Shown here: piece after piece, positions 19,282-27,674 of the stretch
Numbering within the stretch: position 1 is the first letter of the stretch
Layout: each line of letters begins with the position of its first letter
Assembly: GCF_009690845.1 (NCBI RefSeq)
Contig: NZ_VWSJ01000006.1
Location: 1 to 64,000 of the forward strand
DNA length: 64,000 bases
From: Campylobacter portucalensis
GTDB taxonomy: Bacteria; Campylobacterota; Campylobacteria; Campylobacterales; Campylobacteraceae
Direction: 5' to 3'
Notes under the pieces: generated by a model
Told to the model about the DNA's origin: nothing
The model's database searches: none
The model's input: only the letters and a program-made list of their open reading frames with translations
Program-made: the position numbers and the translations under genes

Positions 19282-19368
19282 TTAAGCCGTACCTATCACG
19301 ACTCCAACTGCCATATCTATAACATTTCCACGCATAGCAAATTTTTTAAATTCTTTTATGAAACTCAC
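19282..19368 (-). pseudogene. mscL: truncated mscL (mechanosensitive channel) remnant
   Basis: A GTG-started frame with an AGGAG site 5 bases upstream encodes 28 residues beginning [16 protein letters not shown] and continuing [12 protein letters not shown], then stops. This is unmistakably the N-terminus and first membrane helix start of the large-conductance mechanosensitive channel. The remaining roughly 100 residues are absent; the sequence runs straight into the psd ribosome site. The residue after the truncation point suggests an internal deletion. No function is expected for the fragment. Confidence 0.8.
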
Positions 19369-19440
19369 ACAAACTCCTAAATGTGAGGGCAATTTTATCA
19401 AATTTCTTCTTAATTTTGCTTTTTTTTAGCCAACTAAATG

Positions 19441-19446
19441 TATAAT
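19441..19446 (+). promoter_or_regulatory. -10 box of gltX
   Basis: TATAAT 28 bases before the gltX ATG, which has an AAAAGGATA ribosome site. Confidence 0.6.
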
Positions 19447-19473
19447 TAGTGAAAATTTTTAAAAAGGATAAGA

Positions 19474-20772
19474 ATGTATCGTTTTGCACCATCTCCAACA
19501 GGTGATATGCACATAGGAAATTTAAGGGCTGCTATTTTTAACTATATACTTGCTAAACAGAGTGGCAAAAAATTTATATTAAGGATAGAAGATACGGATC
19601 AAGATAGAAATATATCTGGAACTGATAGCGAAATTCAAGAGATTTTAACTAAATTTGGCATAAAATGGGATGCTCTTTATTATCAAAGCAAGAATTTAAA
19701 ATTTCATAGAGAATTTGCAAATAAGCTTTTGATAGATAAAAAGGCATTTTGTTGCTTTTGTACTCAAGATGATTTAAGTGCAAAAAAAGATCTAGCAAAA
19801 GAGCAAAATAGAGCTTATAGGTATGATGGAACTTGCGAAAAACTTAGTGATTTAGAGGTTTTAAATGAGACTAGAGAATTTGTAGTTAGGATGAAAAAGC
19901 CAAATCACACGATGAAATTTACAGATGTTATAAAAGGAGATTTAAATTTTGATTTAGATGATGTAGATAGTTTTGTGATAATGAGAAGTGATAAAACTCC
20001 AACTTATAATTTTGCTTGTGCTATTGATGATATGCTTATGGATATAAGTTTTGTAGTTAGGGGTGAAGATCACGTGAGTAATACTCCAAAACAAGATTGG
20101 ATAAGAGAGTGTTTGGGTTATGAAAAGAGCATTAAATATGCACATTTACCTATTATATTAAATAAAGATGGTAAAAAAATGAGCAAAAGAGAGAAAGACT
20201 CATCTGTTAAAAATTTACTTGATATTGGTTATTTGCCTGAAGCGATTTTAAATTATTTAGTTTTACTCGGAAATAAAGCACCGGTTGAAATTTTTACAAT
20301 AAAAGAAGCGATTAAATGGTTTGATATAAAAAATATTTCTAAAAGCCCAGCTAAATTTGATATAGATAAGTTAAATCAAATAAATAGAGAACATATTCGC
20401 CTAGCAGATAGTCAAAGACTTAGTGAAATTTTTGATATTGATGAAAAATTTAGTGATTTAATTAAATTTTATACGCAAGAAGCAAGTTTGATACCAGAAA
20501 TTAAGGCTAAAATTTTAGCCATTTTTGGCAAAAAAAATATCCCTGATGAGTTTAAAAAGAGCGTTGAAATTTTAAGGAATGAAATTTTAAAAATGCAAAA
20601 TTTTGCAGATTTTGATGATTTTAAATCTACATTGATGAAAAATTCAAATTTAAAAGGTAAGATGTTTTTTATGAGTTTGAGAATTTTACTCACAAATACA
20701 ACTCACGGTCCAGAGCTTTGCGAGCTTTATCCACTAATAAAAACTTATTTAAAGGAGATAGTTAGTATATGA
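19474..20772 (+). CDS. gltX: glutamyl-tRNA synthetase
   Basis: Class I synthetase, 432 residues. The HIGH-type motif is [13 protein letters not shown] (residues 6-18) and the KMSKS-type motif is KKMSKREKD. Campylobacters have two GltX proteins. In Helicobacter one of the pair charges tRNA-Gln with Glu for GatCAB amidation. The short length suggests, without proving, that this copy corresponds to that GluRS2 type. It overlaps yggT by 4 bases. Confidence 0.93.
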   Translation: MYRFAPSPTGDMHIGNLRAAIFNYILAKQSGKKFILRIEDTDQDRNISGTDSEIQEILTKFGIKWDALYYQSKNLKFHREFANKLLIDKKAFCCFCTQDDLSAKKDLAKEQNRAYRYDGTCEKLSDLEVLNETREFVVRMKKPNHTMKFTDVIKGDLNFDLDDVDSFVIMRSDKTPTYNFACAIDDMLMDISFVVRGEDHVSNTPKQDWIRECLGYEKSIKYAHLPIILNKDGKKMSKREKDSSVKNLLDIGYLPEAILNYLVLLGNKAPVEIFTIKEAIKWFDIKNISKSPAKFDIDKLNQINREHIRLADSQRLSEIFDIDEKFSDLIKFYTQEASLIPEIKAKILAIFGKKNIPDEFKKSVEILRNEILKMQNFADFDDFKSTLMKNSNLKGKMFFMSLRILLTNTTHGPELCELYPLIKTYLKEIVSI

Positions 20773-21062
20773 TTTTTAGCACATTTTTATCAGCATTAGC
20801 ATATATTTTGCACTTAGTAATATCAGTATATATTTTTGTTATCATAATAGCAGCTGTGCTTAGTTTTGCAAATCCAGATCCATACAATAAATTAGTCCAA
20901 GTAGTTTATAGGCTAACTGAGCCAGTTTATGATCTTATAAGAAGAAAAATTCCAACCTCTTTTGGTGGTCTTGATTTTGCTCCTTTGATAGTGATTTTAG
21001 TTTTACAATTTATAGATAAATTTTTTGTGGAGATACTTAGTAGATATGCACTTTCTTTTTAA
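20769..21062 (+). CDS. YggT family membrane protein
   Basis: 97-residue membrane protein with two main hydrophobic segments and the family pattern [24 protein letters not shown] / [16 protein letters not shown]. Its function is poorly defined; family members have been linked to osmotic tolerance and cell division. It is coupled to gltX upstream and overlaps slt downstream. Confidence 0.88.
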   Translation: MIFSTFLSALAYILHLVISVYIFVIIIAAVLSFANPDPYNKLVQVVYRLTEPVYDLIRRKIPTSFGGLDFAPLIVILVLQFIDKFFVEILSRYALSF

Positions 21063-22680
21063 AATTTTAATTTTTGGTTGTACTTTTTTTAGCCTTTTAA
21101 ATGCCGAAGTGAAGAGTTTTGATGAGATAAAAAATGAACCAAAATCTTTAGCAAAAGATTACTATATTTATAGACTTATCACTGAAACGAAATATAATCT
21201 AGATGAGGTTGAGACATTAAAAAAAGACGTTTTTAGAAATAGTGGTAAATTAAAACAAAAATTAGATCAAATCATAAAAGAGCCATCGTTTGATATTTGC
21301 AAAGGGGTTGATGCTAAAAATATAGTTGATGCTAATTTGAGTTGTAAAATCTCTAAAATGTATCCTAAATTTATCAAATCAATCTCTTTAGAAGATAGAC
21401 AGAAATTGATTTTAGAATTTAAAAATAGAGATATCGTAAATTTATTAAAAGGCTTTAATCAAGAAAATCCAGCTATGTATTTTGCACAAACAAAGGATGT
21501 GAAAAATTTCTTTTTATACTATAGATCTTTAGATAAAAACTCACAAAATTCTAAGTTTGATTTTGCTTTAAGTAGCGATTTTGCTTCAAATTTAGGCGAT
21601 GATAGTTATTTTAATGATTTTATTAAAAATATTGTTATTTTAGATAAATATCCAAATTTAAAGAGATCTCTTATTGATATAAATGCTTCTAAATTTAGCT
21701 CACAAGGTGCTTTTTATTTAGGAATTAATGCTATTAAATTTAATGAAGATATAAAAGCTTTAAAATTTTTCAATCAAGCTTTTTTAACATCTAAATCAAA
21801 AATTGATAGGGATCAGGCTATGTTTTGGCAGTATTTGATTACAAAAGATGAGAAAATTTTAAAAAATTTAGCACAAAATGGGAGTATAAATATATATTCT
21901 TTATATGCTAAAGAGAAGACTGGTTTTAATCAAGTTGAAATTTTTGTGCCAAAGCCGACTAAAAATTCAGTAAAATCTTATAATCCACAAGATCCATTTG
22001 CTTGGGTTAAATTTAAAAATAAAGTCAAAAATGCAGATGAAAATACTTTGAAAAAAATGGCTAATAAATTTTATACAAAATCCACTCTTGGTGAGTTCAT
22101 TTATATTTCTAATATAATTTCAGGATATAAAGATAATTTTTTTCCTACACCATTTATGGAGCATATAGGAACAGATGATGTAGATAAAATGGCTTTAATC
22201 TTAGCTATAGCAAGACAAGAAAGCAGATTTATCCAAAGTGCAATATCTACATCTTATGCTCTTGGAATGATGCAATTTATGCCTTTTGTAGCAAATGATT
22301 GGGCAAAAAAAGAGGGATTGAAAGATTTTGATCAAGATGATATGTTTGATCCAGTGGTTGCTTATAGGATGGCAAATATACATATTGATTGGCTTCAAAA
22401 ATACCTCCATCATCCAATTCTTGTTGCATATGCTTACAATGGAGGGATAAATTTTATAAGCAAGTTATTAAAAAAAGGGCATTTATTTAATGATGGTAAA
22501 TACGAGCCATTTTTATCATTAGAGTTAATTACATATGATGAGAGCAGGCAATACGGCAAACACGTGCTAGCTAATTATGTTATTTACTCTCAAATTTTAT
22601 CTTCGGACTCCAATGCATCGATTTTGAAACTTTTTGAAACTTTAATTTCGCCAGAGTTGAGAGATTCGTTTTATAGGTGA
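21046..22680 (+). CDS. slt: soluble lytic murein transglycosylase
   Basis: Periplasmic peptidoglycan lytic enzyme. A signal peptide ([20 protein letters not shown]) is followed by an alpha-helical superhelical domain and the SLT domain with catalytic Glu392 in ARQESRF, then GMMQFMP and AYNGG. I chose the ATG at 21046 because it starts the signal peptide; an in-frame TTG at 21025 would add seven non-signal residues. Its last 101 bases overlap the convergent lipoprotein gene. Confidence 0.92.
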   Translation: MHFLFKILIFGCTFFSLLNAEVKSFDEIKNEPKSLAKDYYIYRLITETKYNLDEVETLKKDVFRNSGKLKQKLDQIIKEPSFDICKGVDAKNIVDANLSCKISKMYPKFIKSISLEDRQKLILEFKNRDIVNLLKGFNQENPAMYFAQTKDVKNFFLYYRSLDKNSQNSKFDFALSSDFASNLGDDSYFNDFIKNIVILDKYPNLKRSLIDINASKFSSQGAFYLGINAIKFNEDIKALKFFNQAFLTSKSKIDRDQAMFWQYLITKDEKILKNLAQNGSINIYSLYAKEKTGFNQVEIFVPKPTKNSVKSYNPQDPFAWVKFKNKVKNADENTLKKMANKFYTKSTLGEFIYISNIISGYKDNFFPTPFMEHIGTDDVDKMALILAIARQESRFIQSAISTSYALGMMQFMPFVANDWAKKEGLKDFDQDDMFDPVVAYRMANIHIDWLQKYLHHPILVAYAYNGGINFISKLLKKGHLFNDGKYEPFLSLELITYDESRQYGKHVLANYVIYSQILSSDSNASILKLFETLISPELRDSFYR

Positions 22681-23068
22681 TTTCTAAATAATCACTATTT
22701 TTTTGTGGAGCTGTTATTTTATAATGATTGCTCCAAGGAAGTTTTATGTTTATAAAATTTAAAATTTCATCATCATTTTTTAGTTTTGAAACGTCTACAT
22801 TAGAATCGCCATTAACTTTTATAGAGTTGATTAAAATTTCCTCTTCTTTTGGATATGAAGATAGTATAAAAATTTCGTTTTGATTTTGATCTTTTAGGAT
22901 TGGATTTAGATAAGTTGCTATGGCTAAATATCGTTGATTGTTTTGAATTTTTTCAAATTTATAAGTGTATGCTAATAGTTCATTTTGTAGCGGTTGGTGA
23001 GTTTTAGTTTTATTTGTACAACCAAAAAATAAAGCCACTATTGCTAGAATCGATAAATTTTTTTTCAT
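22580..23068 (-). CDS. putative lipoprotein convergent with slt
   Basis: 162-residue protein with a signal peptide and lipobox FFGC (Cys17). The rest is hydrophilic with no domain I recognise. C. jejuni has a lipoprotein gene at the same place and orientation. Promoter: TATAAT at 23090-23095 on the minus strand; ribosome site AAAGGTAAA. Its 3' 101 bases lie antisense within slt. Confidence 0.75.
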   Translation of the reverse strand: MKKNLSILAIVALFFGCTNKTKTHQPLQNELLAYTYKFEKIQNNQRYLAIATYLNPILKDQNQNEIFILSSYPKEEEILINSIKVNGDSNVDVSKLKNDDEILNFINIKLPWSNHYKITAPQKNSDYLEITYKTNLSTLAKLKFQKVSKSMHWSPKIKFESK

Positions 23069-23089
23069 ATTTTACCTTTACTTTTTGGT

Positions 23090-23165
23090 ATTATACAGTT
23101 AATTTATTCAAATTTAAATTAAATTTTAAAAATTTATTATTTTTGCAGTTTAAAAAAGATATAAT
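23090..23165. promoter_or_regulatory. divergent promoters of the lipoprotein and mobB
   Basis: Minus-strand TATAAT at 23095-23090 (lipoprotein) and plus-strand TATAAT at 23160-23165 (mobB), 64 bp apart. Confidence 0.55.
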
Positions 23166-23188
23166 TACAAATTTAAAAGGAAAATTTA

Positions 23189-23668
23189 ATGAAAAGATTA
23201 GCTGTTGCATTTTCTGGACCATCTAACTCAGGCAAAACAACTCTTATATTAAAAGTGGCTAAGAAATTTATAGAAGATGGCTTAAAGGTTGTTATTATAA
23301 AGCACGATCCGAGTGATAAAGCTAGATTTGATGTGAAGGGAAAAGATAGCTATAAATTTAGTCAAATTGGTGCTGATGTTGTAGTGGCAAGTCCAACTAA
23401 AACTACATATTTTTGTAAAAAAAACAAGAATTTGGGTGAAATTATAACAATGTTGGGTGAGTTTGATATTTTGATAGTTGAGGGGCTTAAAACCCTACCT
23501 CTTCCTAGAATTTCTGTTTTTAGAGATGAGATTGATGAAAGATATTTGAGTGTATCAAATGCAGTTGCAACTAATGGATTAAATTTTGATGGGAATTTAA
23601 AACATTTTGATGTAAATGATTATTTGGGCGTGTGCGGGTGGATTTTGAAAAATGCAAAAAAAGTTTAA
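23189..23668 (+). CDS. mobB: molybdopterin-guanine dinucleotide biosynthesis protein MobB
   Basis: P-loop GTPase-like accessory factor in forming the bis-MGD molybdenum cofactor. Walker A GPSNSGKTT is at residues 9-17, then the family segments IKHDPSDKARFDVKGKDSYK and the DILIVEGLKTLPLPRI region. 159 residues. It is the first gene of the mobB-fbp-metG run. Confidence 0.92.
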   Translation: MKRLAVAFSGPSNSGKTTLILKVAKKFIEDGLKVVIIKHDPSDKARFDVKGKDSYKFSQIGADVVVASPTKTTYFCKKNKNLGEIITMLGEFDILIVEGLKTLPLPRISVFRDEIDERYLSVSNAVATNGLNFDGNLKHFDVNDYLGVCGWILKNAKKV

Positions 23669-23678
23669 AGGGTTGATG

Positions 23679-24539
23679 ATGGATAATATATTAAACGCTA
23701 TAAAAGAGTGTGCAAAAGAGATTAGTCAGATGTTGAAATATTGTGATTTTGGATACTCAAATACCATAAACAAAACAGGAGATACTCAGTTAAAATTAGA
23801 TGTTTTAAGTGATGAAATTATTAGTAAAAAATTGAGTAAATTAGATAATATAAAAGCTTTAATAAGCGAAGAAAAGGATGAGATTTTAAATTTAAACGAA
23901 AATGCAAAGTTTATCGTAGCTTACGATCCTTTGGATGGTTCTAGTTTGGTTGATGTAAATTTTAGCGTTGGATCTATTTTTGGTATATACGATAGTAAAA
24001 TTTCACCTAAAAATTTGGTAGCATCTTTGTATTTTGTTTATGGACCTCGCCTTGAAATGGTGTTTTGTTTAGATAAACCGTATCTTTTTAGATTGGATGA
24101 AAATAGTGAATTTATAAAAATAAAAGAGCTAAAACTTACTCAAAAAGGCAAAATCAATGCAACTGGTGGCTCGCAATGGGAATGGAGTGATACACATAAA
24201 AGCTTAATACAAAATTTATTTAATGAAAAATACCGCCTTAGATATAGTGGAGCAATGGTTGCTGATTTGCATCAAATTTTATTAAAAGGTGGTGGATTAT
24301 TTAGCTATCCATCCACAACTAACGCACCAAATGGCAAGCTTAGGGTTGTTTTTGAAATTTTACCATTTGCTTATATTTTTGAAAAAGCTGGAGGTTTTAC
24401 AAGTGATGGATTTTTAGATACTTTGTTTAATTTAGAGATAAGCTCCATACATCAAACAAGCCCTTGTTTTTTTGGTTCTAAATTTGAGATCCAAAAGGTT
24501 CGTAAGTTTTATCTAGGGGAAATAAATGAATCAAATTAA
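23679..24539 (+). CDS. fbp: class I fructose-1,6-bisphosphatase
   Basis: Gluconeogenic enzyme. Metal-binding DPLDGSS appears in AYDPLDGSSLVDVNFSVGS, and the substrate-binding KLRVVFEILPFAYIFEKAGG near the C-terminus. I chose the ATG at 23679 because AAAGGG lies 7-12 bases upstream; ATG at 23676 and 23652 are also in frame. About 286 residues, slightly shorter than the E. coli enzyme. Confidence 0.92.
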   Translation: MDNILNAIKECAKEISQMLKYCDFGYSNTINKTGDTQLKLDVLSDEIISKKLSKLDNIKALISEEKDEILNLNENAKFIVAYDPLDGSSLVDVNFSVGSIFGIYDSKISPKNLVASLYFVYGPRLEMVFCLDKPYLFRLDENSEFIKIKELKLTQKGKINATGGSQWEWSDTHKSLIQNLFNEKYRLRYSGAMVADLHQILLKGGGLFSYPSTTNAPNGKLRVVFEILPFAYIFEKAGGFTSDGFLDTLFNLEISSIHQTSPCFFGSKFEIQKVRKFYLGEINESN

Positions 24540-24720
24540 AGATAAATTTGATTTAAAACTCGATGAAATGCTTTTTAGACTAAAGGATTGTCAAGAAAAT
24601 TTATCTCAACAATCTTGCTTGAATTGTGAAAAATTTATAGATTGTGAGACTAGAAATGATTATGTAAAAGCAGTTTATGAGAGTATGAGTAAAGGCAAAA
24701 AAGGCGGATTTGAATTTTAA
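24526..24720 (+). CDS. small conserved cysteine-containing protein
   Basis: 64 residues with four Cys (CQENLSQQSCLNCEKFIDC) followed by a basic Gly/Lys tail. The Cys spacing could bind a metal, but I know of no characterised function. It overlaps fbp by 14 bases and is followed by metG, the same small gene position seen in C. jejuni, so it is likely real. Confidence 0.75.
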   Translation: MNQIKDKFDLKLDEMLFRLKDCQENLSQQSCLNCEKFIDCETRNDYVKAVYESMSKGKKGGFEF

Positions 24721-24733
24721 TAAAGGAAGAACT

Positions 24734-26632
24734 ATGAAAGAAAAAAAATTTATAACTACACCGATTTATTATGTAAATGATGTACCACATATAGGGCATG
24801 CTTACACGACTATAATAGCTGATTGCTTGGCTAGGCTTTATAGACTTCAAGGATATGATGTATTTTTTATGACAGGCACTGATGAGCATGGTCAAAAGAT
24901 AGAAGAAGCTGCAAAATCTCGTGGATACTCGCCTAAAAAATATGCAGATGAGGTAAGTGATAAATTTAGAAATTTATGGGATGAGTTTGATATTAGCTAT
25001 GATGCTTATAGTAGAACTACAAGCGATGAGCATATAAAAACAGTCCAAAAAGCTTTTGAGATAATGTATGCTAAAGGCGATATTTATAAGGGAGAGTATG
25101 AGGGGAATTATTGTGTAAGTTGTGAAAGCTTTTTTCCTGAAACTCAGTTGGTTGATGGTGAATTTTGTCCTGATTGTGGGAAGCCGACTAGAATTTTAAA
25201 AGAAGAGAGTTACTTTTTTAAGCTATCAAGATATCAAGATAAGCTTTTGAAATGGTATGAAAGTGATGACAATTGCATTTTACCAAAAAGTAAAAAAAAT
25301 GAAGTTATCAATTTTGTAAAAAGTGGATTAAAAGATCTATCTATCACAAGAACTGGTTTTGATTGGGGGATAAAACTTCCTAAAAGTTTAAATGAAACAA
25401 AGCATATTATGTATGTTTGGTTAGATGCATTGCTTATTTATCCATCCACTTTAGGACTATTGAGAGATGAAGAAAATATGGCTTATTGGGAAAATACCAT
25501 ACATTTGGTTGGTAAAGATATTTTGAGATTTCACGCAATTTATTGGCCTGCTTTTTTGATGAGTTTGGATCTTTCATTGCCTAAGAATATTGCAGCACAC
25601 GGCTGGTGGACTAGAGATGGAAAAAAAATGAGCAAGAGTCTTGGAAATGTAATTGATCCAAAAGAAGTAGCCAATACTTATGGATTGGAAGAATTTAGAT
25701 ATTTTTTGCTTAGAGAGGTCTCTTTTGGTCAAGATGGAGATTTTTCTCAAAGAGCTTTAATAAGTAGAATCAATGGTGATTTGAGTGATGATTTAGGGAA
25801 TTTGTTAAATAGAATAATTGGAATGAGTAAAAAGTATTCAAATTATGAGATTGAATCTAAAAATGTGATGAAATTTTTTAGCGATGAGATGAATGAAAGC
25901 AAGGTATTGATCAAAAATGCTTTAGATGTTATTGATGAAATGGCCACAAATCGCTATTTGGAAGAAATCTGGAAAATTTTAAATTTAGCAAATTTTAGTA
26001 TAGCAAAATACGAGCCTTGGAATTTGATAAAAAACAATCAAGAAGATAAGGCTTTAGCTCTTGTTGCGATGGTTACAAATTTACTTGCAAGAGCTACTAT
26101 TTTACTTAGTCCAGTTATGCCCAAAACAGCTCAAAAAATCGCAAACGCACTAAATTTTAATATAGATGAGAAAAGTTATGAAAATTTAGTGCAAAATGGT
26201 AAGATTATTGACTTTAAGGCAAGTGATTGTGAATTATTATTTAAAAAAATTGAAGAACCACTTATGTCAAATCCAGTAGCAACAAATATAAAAGAAGAGA
26301 AAATTACAAATAATATAAGTATAGATGATTTTAAAAATATAATTATAAAAGTTGGCGAAATTCTAGAGTGTGAAAATGTAGAAGGAAGTAGCAAACTTCT
26401 TAAATTTAAAGTAGATTTAGGGGAAGAAAAGCCTAGACAAATCATATCAGGTATTGCAAAATACTATAATCCTAATGATTTAATTGGTAAGCAAATTTGC
26501 GTGTTGGTAAATTTAAAACCAGCTAAGATTTTTGGGCATTTAAGTGAGGGTATGATTTTGAGTGCTGAGGATGGGTCTTTAACCTTGCTTAGCGTTATGA
26601 ATGGCGTGAAAAATGGAGCAATTGTTGGATGA
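24734..26632 (+). CDS. metG: methionyl-tRNA synthetase
   Basis: Class I synthetase of 633 residues. HIGH-type VPHIGHAYTT is near residue 17, a single zinc knuckle CVSCESFF...CPDCG near 126-147, and KMSKS (GKKMSKSLGN) near 302. The C-terminal EMAP-like tRNA-binding domain begins at about residue 525 (IIIKVGEILECENVEGSSKLLKF). I chose the ATG at 24734, preceded by AAAGGAAG. Confidence 0.95.
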   Translation: MKEKKFITTPIYYVNDVPHIGHAYTTIIADCLARLYRLQGYDVFFMTGTDEHGQKIEEAAKSRGYSPKKYADEVSDKFRNLWDEFDISYDAYSRTTSDEHIKTVQKAFEIMYAKGDIYKGEYEGNYCVSCESFFPETQLVDGEFCPDCGKPTRILKEESYFFKLSRYQDKLLKWYESDDNCILPKSKKNEVINFVKSGLKDLSITRTGFDWGIKLPKSLNETKHIMYVWLDALLIYPSTLGLLRDEENMAYWENTIHLVGKDILRFHAIYWPAFLMSLDLSLPKNIAAHGWWTRDGKKMSKSLGNVIDPKEVANTYGLEEFRYFLLREVSFGQDGDFSQRALISRINGDLSDDLGNLLNRIIGMSKKYSNYEIESKNVMKFFSDEMNESKVLIKNALDVIDEMATNRYLEEIWKILNLANFSIAKYEPWNLIKNNQEDKALALVAMVTNLLARATILLSPVMPKTAQKIANALNFNIDEKSYENLVQNGKIIDFKASDCELLFKKIEEPLMSNPVATNIKEEKITNNISIDDFKNIIIKVGEILECENVEGSSKLLKFKVDLGEEKPRQIISGIAKYYNPNDLIGKQICVLVNLKPAKIFGHLSEGMILSAEDGSLTLLSVMNGVKNGAIVG

Positions 26633-27594
26633 AAATCCAAACTTTAGTTAGAATTTTAAATGCAAAGCTTTTAAATCAGCCTTGTATTAGTAGTGTAGTT
26701 GATTTTTCTTTTGATGCACAAAATATAAAACAAGCTAGTGCTTTTATAACTTTTGATAAAAGCGAGATTGGCTTAGCGATACAAAATGGTGCTTATGCTG
26801 TGATTTTTGAAGGCAGTATTGAGATTGTAAATGATGAGATTGCTTATATTTGTGTTGAAAATTTAAAGCAAAGTATTTTAAAGTTGATAAAATTTATATC
26901 AACTTTAAAAGATATTAAATTTATAAAGATAAATCAACTAGAATTTGATATTTTTAGGATTTTAAAATTAGATAGTAGGTTAAAAATTTTAGATGATGAT
27001 CTTAAAAATGCATTTTTAGATATATATAATTCTAAAAATAATACCATTTTTATATCTAAAAATATATATATGCTAAATCAAATTAACATATCTTATGAAA
27101 ATTTACTCATAAATCCTGAAATTTATCCAGATTTTGATAGTTCTATTTTTTACTTAAATTTTAGTTTTAAAGAGAAATTCTATTCTATTAAATTTCCTCA
27201 AATTTTTTTGAAAGAAATTTATTCTATTTTTGAATTTTTAGATCAAAATGGATTGGATATAAAATTAAAAGATTTAAAAGATTTTAACCATTTTGAAGAA
27301 ATTTTTATAGATAATGCTTATAATGTAAAACAACAAAGTTTTAGAGCTTTAATAATTGAAAGCGATATTGAGTTATTTTTAAGAGCCAATGAATTTTTAA
27401 GGCATAAATTTAAAAATGGCATTATAAGCATATCTCCAAAAAATTTAGACATAAAAAGCGACTTGAAGTATGAAAATCTAAGTGATATAAAAATAAAAGA
27501 TGATTTTAGGTATATGCTTATTTTAGGCGATAAAAAAGAAATTTTAGATATGTTAAATCTAAAAAAATATGAAAAAAATCTTTTTGATGATTGA
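26629..27594 (+). CDS. Mur ligase-like N-domain protein without a P-loop
   Basis: 321-residue protein overlapping the metG stop by 4 bases, also found at this place in C. jejuni as an uncharacterised protein. Residues 1-95 resemble the UDP-binding N-domain of MurE/MurF: SFDAQNIKQASAFITF, then AIQNGAYAVIFEG and VENLKQSILKLIKF. Where MurF has its GxxGKT ATP loop this protein reads FIKINQLEFDIFRIL, so no ATPase site is visible. Function unknown; the Mur relation is an inference from pattern, not a search. Confidence 0.65.
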   Translation: MKIQTLVRILNAKLLNQPCISSVVDFSFDAQNIKQASAFITFDKSEIGLAIQNGAYAVIFEGSIEIVNDEIAYICVENLKQSILKLIKFISTLKDIKFIKINQLEFDIFRILKLDSRLKILDDDLKNAFLDIYNSKNNTIFISKNIYMLNQINISYENLLINPEIYPDFDSSIFYLNFSFKEKFYSIKFPQIFLKEIYSIFEFLDQNGLDIKLKDLKDFNHFEEIFIDNAYNVKQQSFRALIIESDIELFLRANEFLRHKFKNGIISISPKNLDIKSDLKYENLSDIKIKDDFRYMLILGDKKEILDMLNLKKYEKNLFDD

Positions 27595-27654
27595 TTTTAG
27601 ATGATATTTATAAAAACCGCAATATTCATTAAATTTTTTAATTAAATAGCTATT

Positions 27655-27672
27655 TACCAGCCTAAGCTGGTA
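27655..27672 (-). terminator. hairpin after the autotransporter gene
   Basis: A perfect 7-bp stem TACCAGC/GCTGGTA with a CTAA loop, directly past the stop of the minus-strand autotransporter. Only a weak T-run follows. Confidence 0.5.
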
Positions 27673-27674
27673 TT

